A stretch of DNA of 10,091 nt from an uncultured Verrucomicrobiota bacterium (GTDB lineage: Bacteria > Verrucomicrobiota > Verrucomicrobiia > Limisphaerales > SXTU01). Both the position numbers and the translations under genes were made by a program. The notes under the pieces are model-generated. The model ran no database searches. It had not been told where the DNA came from and was given only the letters and a program-made list of their open reading frames with translations. Below, in pieces: positions 6,334 to 10,091 of this stretch (within the stretch, counting starts at the first letter, position 1; every line of letters begins with the position of its first letter). The stretch is taken from positions 1 to 10,091 of the forward strand of contig CAIPBN010000502.1 of NCBI GenBank assembly GCA_903863315.1, written 5' to 3'.

Positions 6334-6345
6334 AAGGGGAATGGT

Positions 6346-6582
6346 ATGACATTTGATTCGTCCTTCGGTTCCGCAGTCACCACTCCGGCACGTAACCAGC
6401 GCACGCTCATCCGCAGGCATCCCGGGTCCAATGCCCCTCAGCCGGAAATCATCCCCCAACGGCACCAATATCGCTATCCGTGGCGAGCCGCGGTGGGCCT
6501 GGCCCTCGGCGCTGTGTCCGTGCCCACGCTGTTCATGATCTTCCTCTATTGTTGCGAACGCTTCGGAGAGCCGGGCCTATAA
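6346..6582 (+). CDS. Small single-pass membrane protein, 3' end overlapping an IS remnant
   Basis: 78 aa from the ATG at 6346, which is preceded by GAAGGGG at a good distance; an upstream ATG at 6310 precedes the promoter element and is unlikely. Residues 1-47 are polar and basic, and about 49-70 form one hydrophobic helix (A-A-V-G-L-A-L-G ... L-F-M-I-F-L-Y-C-C), so the topology is likely a cytoplasmic N-terminus with a single anchor. No family recognised. The last four residues and the TAA (6580-6582) are encoded by DNA that is istB-derived in another frame, so the original C-terminus was probably lost when the element arrived. It may be a truncated gene or simply an unused open frame. Confidence 0.45.
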   Translation: MTFDSSFGSAVTTPARNQRTLIRRHPGSNAPQPEIIPQRHQYRYPWRAAVGLALGAVSVPTLFMIFLYCCERFGEPGL

Positions 6583-6756
6583 GCGCACGAGCCTGCTGGT
6601 GATGACCAACCTGCCCTTTGCCCAATGGAGCGGCTGGGCAGCGAGCGGCTGACCGGCGCGTTGCTGGACCGTTTGACGCACCGGGTGCACATCCTGGAAA
6701 CCAACGGCCAGAGCTACCGGCTGCAAGATGCCAACGGGCGGCTGAAACGGAAGTGA
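6569..6756 (+). pseudogene. istB: istB fragment (IS21-family transposition helper ATPase), frameshifted
   Basis: Only the C-terminal part remains. Frame one gives S-R-A-Y-K-R-T-S-L-L-V-M-T-N-L-P-F-A-Q-W (from 6569), and a second frame from 6634 gives L-G-S-E-R-L-T-G-A-L-L-D-R-L-T-H-R-V-H-I-L-E ending at TGA 6754-6756. These join at the point where intact IstB proteins read N-L-P-F-x-x-W-x-E-V-L-G-S-E-R-L-T-G; about 4 nt are missing at 6632, and the first frame hits TGA at 6650. The AAA+ Walker A and B regions that should precede are absent, as is istA. It is non-functional. Confidence 0.87.
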
Positions 6757-6947
6757 GCCCAACGAACCTTTGACCGCAGGCGGGCGCGAGCTGGGGGCTC
6801 GCAGCTCGTCCTCCTGCTCGGTTCTACCTCGCTGCGAACTTCTCGGCCTTGACCTCGAAGGCCAGAAACCGTTCCCTTCGTCCGGAAGGTGTCTCACTTT
6901 TCGAGCGCCACCCGCCGCACTTTTCGAGCGGCTTTTACACAACCACA
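6569..6947 (+). mobile_element. Decayed right end of an IS21-family insertion sequence
   Basis: The istB remnant is followed by about 190 bp that contain CACTTTTCGAGCG twice (6895-6907 and 6918-6930, 23 bp apart), like the multiple end repeats of IS21 elements. The outer boundary is most likely the CACAACCACA ending at 6947, which read from outside begins TGTGG as IS21 termini do. No left end, istA or target duplication is visible, so this is a relic. It lies 57 bp upstream of the kinase start codon. Confidence 0.7.
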
Positions 6948-6978
6948 GTGCGTCCCCACCTTGAACCGCCTGAAGTCC

Positions 6979-7003
6979 GGGGGAGTTTTGTCAACAAGCC
7001 CCC
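6979..7003 (+). promoter_or_regulatory. Stem-loop immediately before the kinase start codon
   Basis: GGGGG (6979-6983) can pair with CCCCC (6999-7003), and TTGT with ACAA inside. The only purine-rich stretch that could serve as ribosome binding site (GGGGGAG) lies in the 5' arm, about 19 nt from the ATG when linear. Folding would either hide it or bring it nearer; which of the two cannot be told from the sequence. Confidence 0.35.
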
Positions 7004-7004
7004 G

Positions 7005-9983
7005 ATGAAGCCTGCAGCCAGCTCCGGGCCAGCTGCGACCGGGGCAGTTTGCCTTTACGACCGACCGCACAACCAACTACCGCTCCGGTGGTGGCGTGCG
7101 TGGGCGGGCTGCCTGCTCCCATTATTGGCGTTATACCTGATCGTGGCCGGGGCAAACGCGGCTGAACCGGCTCCGCTGGTCGCCGGGCAGCCGCTGATCG
7201 TCGGCAGCGAGCTGGATTATCCGCCGTTCGCCCTGGTGAACCAAGACCAGACGGCAGGTGGATTCACGGTGGAATTGTGGCAGGCGGTGGCCAGGGAGGC
7301 GGGCCTCAACGCGACGATCCGCACCGGGCCTTTCCACGAGATCCTGAACAATTTCAAGTCGGACAAGGTTGACGTGATGATCAACTTGGCCCAGTCCGAG
7401 GCCCGCAAGGAATTCGCGTCCTTCGCCGTGCCCCACGTGACGATGTATGGCGCAATCTTCGTGCGCAAGGGCGACACCCGCATCCGCACCGAGCTCGACC
7501 TTACGGACAAAACCTTGATCGTGCTCAACAAAGATCTGGCGCATGACTACGCCATAGGGCGGGGCTGGAAGAAGCTGCTGCTGGTGGACGATACTGCCGC
7601 CGGCATGACCAAGCTGGCTGCGGGGCAGGCCGACGCGATGCTCGTGGGCAAGCTCGTAGGCCTGAACACCCTGCGAGAGAAGGACATCAAGGCGGTCGAG
7701 CCCGTAGGTGCCCGGCTTGAGTTCTTCCAAAAGTTTGCCTTCGCGGTGAAGAAGGACCGCCCCGGAAGCTCGGAACTGCTCAGCAAGCTCAACGAGGCAC
7801 TCGCGGTGGTAAAGGCCAGCGGCACTTACGATGCACTCTACGAAAAGTGGTTCGGCATTCTGGAGCCCCGGCGGCTCTCCTGGACTCAAGTGCTGAAATA
7901 CTTGCTGCCCGCGCTCGGCTTGCTGCTGCTGGCCATCGTGGCTTACTTGCATGAGCGGCGGCTCCGCATGCGACTGGATGATTCCAACTCTCTGCTCAAC
8001 GCCACGCTGGAGTCCACAGCTGATGGCCTGCTAGTGATTGACCAGCAGCACACCATCCTTGCCTACAATCAAAACTTCGCCAACCTCTGGCAGGTGCCGC
8101 AGGCGATGATGGCCCGGCGCAACAGCCATGAAGTGATGGGGTTCGCAGCCTGTCAGGCGGCTGAGCCGGATTTGTTCCTGATGAAGGTCCGTGAACTCGG
8201 CGACCTGGCCGAGGCCGAAGGGTCCGACTTGGTGCGGCTCAAGGACGGGCGATGCTTGGAGCGCTCCTCGAAGCCGAAGCGCCTGCACGGGCCGCCCACC
8301 GGTCGCGTCTGGAGCTTCCGCGACGTCACCGAGCGCGAAGCGGCGGCCAACCGCATCCTGCGCTTCAACCAGGAGCTCGAAGGGCGCGTCCACGAGCGCA
8401 CCCGCCAGTTGGAAGATGCCAACCGGGATCTGGAACGTCTTTCTTACGTCGCCTCCCGCACCGGCAACGCGGTCATCATTACTGATCCGGAAGGCCGGAT
8501 CGAATGGGTGAACGACAGCTTCGAACGCATCAGTGGATGGCCCAAGGCCGAGGTGCTTGGCAAGCGGCCTGGAAGCTTCCTGCAGGGCAAGGGAACCGAT
8601 CGTGACACCGTTGAACGTATTCGAGCGGCACTGCGACACCGGCAACCGATCCAATTCGAACTGCTCAACTATAACCGCGAGGGACAAGGCTACTGGATGG
8701 AGGCGGAGATCTGTCCCGTTTTCAACAAAGCCGGGGGGCTGGTCAATTTCATCGCGGTTGAGGCGGACGTCACTGAGCGCCACCAGACCGCGGCCAAGCT
8801 CCGCCAGCAAAGCCAAGAACTCACAGAGTTGAACGCAAACCTTGGGAAGGCCGTCAGCTCGCGCGACCAGTTTCTCGCCGCCATGAGCCACGAACTGCGC
8901 ACGCCCCTCAACGGCGTGCTCACGCTTTCCGAATTACTGCTAGAGGGCATCCACGGCCCCCTTACCAGCCGGCAAGACGCCTCCCTGCGACAGATCCAAG
9001 AGTGCGGCCACCACCTCCTCGAACTCATCAACGACGTCCTCGACCTCGCCAAGATCGAGGCCGGTAATGTGACATTGGAGCCGGTCCAGTGCGACGCCAT
9101 GGATCTCTGTGAGGCCAGCGTGCGCCTGGTCCGGGCCACCGCCCAGAAAAAGTCCCAGCAAATCCAGCTCTCGGTCGAACCACCGGGCCTAACCGTCCGC
9201 GCCGACGCACGACGGATGAAGCAGATGCTCGTAAACCTGCTGAGCAATGCGATCAAGTTCACCCCTGAGCGCGGAAACCTTGGGTTGCAGGTCTCCGCCA
9301 CCGGCCAAGAAATCCGTTTCGAAGTGTGGGACGAAGGCATTGGAATCCCAGGCGACCAGCTCGACCGCTTGTTCAAACCCTTTGTTCAGCTCGACAGCCG
9401 GCTCTCGCGTCAATACTCGGGCACCGGACTTGGGCTGGCGTTGGTCCGGCAGCTTGCCACCCTGCATGGCGGTCGCGTGGAGGTGGCGAGCGAACCGGGG
9501 AAAGGCAGCCGATTTGTCGTGACCCTGCCCTGGGATGGCACCCTCACGACCACCAAGCCCCGAACCAAACACGAGCCGCCGCTGCAAGCCCCCGTGTCCA
9601 CCCAGCCGCTCGTCCTCGTGGCGGAGGACAACCCCACGAATTACGAGGCCGTGCAATCCTACCTTGAGGCCACCGGCTTCCGCGTAATCCACGCCGAGGA
9701 CGGCGTGCAGGCGCTGGCGCGCCTCCAGGCAGACCGGCCCGACATCGTGCTTATGGACATTCAGATGCCGGAGATGGACGGGCTCGAAGCGACCCGCCGC
9801 ATCCGCCAGCTAGCGGACGAGCAGCTCCGTCAAATGCCCGTGGTCGCTCTGACCGCCTTGGCCATGCCCGGGGACAAAGAGCGGTGCATCACGGCCGGGG
9901 CCACGGCCTACCTCACCAAGCCGATGCACATGCGCGAGCTGGTCACGCTGATGCACGCCTTGATTCGCAGCCACAAGGGATGA
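7005..9983 (+). CDS. Hybrid sensor histidine kinase with periplasmic SBP_bac_3 sensor and two PAS domains
   Basis: 992 aa. Order: signal peptide/TM at 32-52; type-3 solute-binding domain at 64-286 (L-D-Y-P-P-F start, E-K-W-F-G end), as in BvgS-like sensors of amino acids or other small molecules; TM helix at 296-316; PAS at about 330-445; coiled coil; second PAS at about 478-600; HisKA with phospho-His629 in M-S-H-E-L-R-T-P; HATPase with N box Asn744/Asn748, G1 D-E-G-I-G-I-P at 776-782 and G2 G-T-G-L-G-L at 806-811; receiver at 868-988 with Asp918 and K-P motif. All catalytic residues are present. Ligand binding outside should set autophosphorylation and relay to Asp918; an HPt protein is not encoded here. 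ATG 7005 is preferred because the in-frame sequence upstream is IS-derived. The target regulator is unknown; the NarL-type protein at 3423-4085 is one candidate. The stop is TGA at 9981-9983. Confidence 0.93.
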   Translation: MKPAASSGPAATGAVCLYDRPHNQLPLRWWRAWAGCLLPLLALYLIVAGANAAEPAPLVAGQPLIVGSELDYPPFALVNQDQTAGGFTVELWQAVAREAGLNATIRTGPFHEILNNFKSDKVDVMINLAQSEARKEFASFAVPHVTMYGAIFVRKGDTRIRTELDLTDKTLIVLNKDLAHDYAIGRGWKKLLLVDDTAAGMTKLAAGQADAMLVGKLVGLNTLREKDIKAVEPVGARLEFFQKFAFAVKKDRPGSSELLSKLNEALAVVKASGTYDALYEKWFGILEPRRLSWTQVLKYLLPALGLLLLAIVAYLHERRLRMRLDDSNSLLNATLESTADGLLVIDQQHTILAYNQNFANLWQVPQAMMARRNSHEVMGFAACQAAEPDLFLMKVRELGDLAEAEGSDLVRLKDGRCLERSSKPKRLHGPPTGRVWSFRDVTEREAAANRILRFNQELEGRVHERTRQLEDANRDLERLSYVASRTGNAVIITDPEGRIEWVNDSFERISGWPKAEVLGKRPGSFLQGKGTDRDTVERIRAALRHRQPIQFELLNYNREGQGYWMEAEICPVFNKAGGLVNFIAVEADVTERHQTAAKLRQQSQELTELNANLGKAVSSRDQFLAAMSHELRTPLNGVLTLSELLLEGIHGPLTSRQDASLRQIQECGHHLLELINDVLDLAKIEAGNVTLEPVQCDAMDLCEASVRLVRATAQKKSQQIQLSVEPPGLTVRADARRMKQMLVNLLSNAIKFTPERGNLGLQVSATGQEIRFEVWDEGIGIPGDQLDRLFKPFVQLDSRLSRQYSGTGLGLALVRQLATLHGGRVEVASEPGKGSRFVVTLPWDGTLTTTKPRTKHEPPLQAPVSTQPLVLVAEDNPTNYEAVQSYLEATGFRVIHAEDGVQALARLQADRPDIVLMDIQMPEMDGLEATRRIRQLADEQLRQMPVVALTALAMPGDKERCITAGATAYLTKPMHMRELVTLMHALIRSHKG

Positions 9984-9999
9984 CTGGGCGTCAGCCAGT
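9983..9999 (+). other. Weak inverted repeat after the kinase gene
   Basis: ACTGG (9983-9987) and CCAGT (9995-9999) could form a 5-bp stem with a 7-nt loop starting at the last base of the kinase stop codon. No U-tract follows, so it is at most a weak mRNA 3' structure. The 78 bp between the stop and the possible next gene hold nothing else I can name. Confidence 0.2.
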
Positions 10000-10061
10000 G
10001 CCTCCCCGTCTCCCGGAGAATCTGAAGCCTGTCTAATCCCTCAACCAACACTCCCTGCCGT

Positions 10062-10091
10062 ATGTCTGCCCAGCCCTCCTTAGTGCGATAC
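10062..10091 (+). CDS. Possible start of a further gene, cut by the window edge
   Basis: An ATG at 10062 opens ten codons (M-S-A-Q-P-S-L-V-R-Y) to the end of the window, 78 bp after the kinase stop and on the same strand. No Shine-Dalgarno sequence is visible, and ten codons are too few to name a family. If real, it may share the kinase's transcript. Confidence 0.25.
   Translation, partial: MSAQPSLVRY

Noticed and set aside
10009..10019. TCTCC-C-GGAGA palindrome after the kinase
   Set aside because: Cannot form a hairpin with a one-base loop and is short enough to be chance.

Overview
The window is high-GC bacterial DNA that most resembles a member of the Verrucomicrobiota, probably of the Pedosphaera/Limisphaera type. 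Three things point there: the partial gene at the left edge carries a W-x-W-R-x-x-E-S-x-D-Y-x-x-Y-I-x-x-L-R-x-x-G-C-P-x-x-T-I core that I associate with that phylum, the secreted cohesin-like protein ends in the R-F-Y-x-I-R type tail common there, and Shine-Dalgarno sequences are scarce. This placement is inferred from recognised motifs, not from a search.

Layout. From 5768 down to position 1 all genes read leftwards. (a) 5768-4293 holds two small genes: a 287-aa exported protein with a cohesin-like domain, and a 191-aa protein of unknown function. They share a similar N-terminus and a nearly identical 32-bp junction sequence. (b) 4085-3423 is a stand-alone NarL/FixJ-type response regulator, with a perfect 20-bp inverted repeat in NarL-like 7-2-7 layout just upstream. 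(c) 3034-1 looks like an operon: a Tat-exported multicopper oxidase, a SCO1/SenC copper chaperone and the partial membrane-anchored verrucomicrobial protein. A strong sigma-54-type -24/-12 element lies 51 nt before the oxidase start.

The segment 5769-6345 is a divergent intergenic region. It contains one sigma-54-like element facing left (5998-6013), a better one facing right (6318-6333), a 23-bp perfect tandem duplication and a stem-loop-forming dyad between them. To the right, on the + strand, are a 78-aa single-pass membrane protein, a decayed right end of an IS21-family element (frameshifted istB plus terminal repeats, 6569-6947), and a 992-aa hybrid sensor kinase (7005-9983). The kinase combines a periplasmic solute-binding sensor, two PAS domains, HisKA, HATPase and a receiver domain. 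A further gene may begin at 10062.

How it may fit together (inference): the oxidase and SCO protein form an envelope copper-enzyme module; the hybrid kinase and the NarL-type regulator are signalling parts that may or may not be partners; and up to three transcription units appear to be read by sigma-54 RNA polymerase, so an enhancer-binding activator encoded elsewhere probably ties the locus together. No CRISPR array, rRNA or tRNA was seen.
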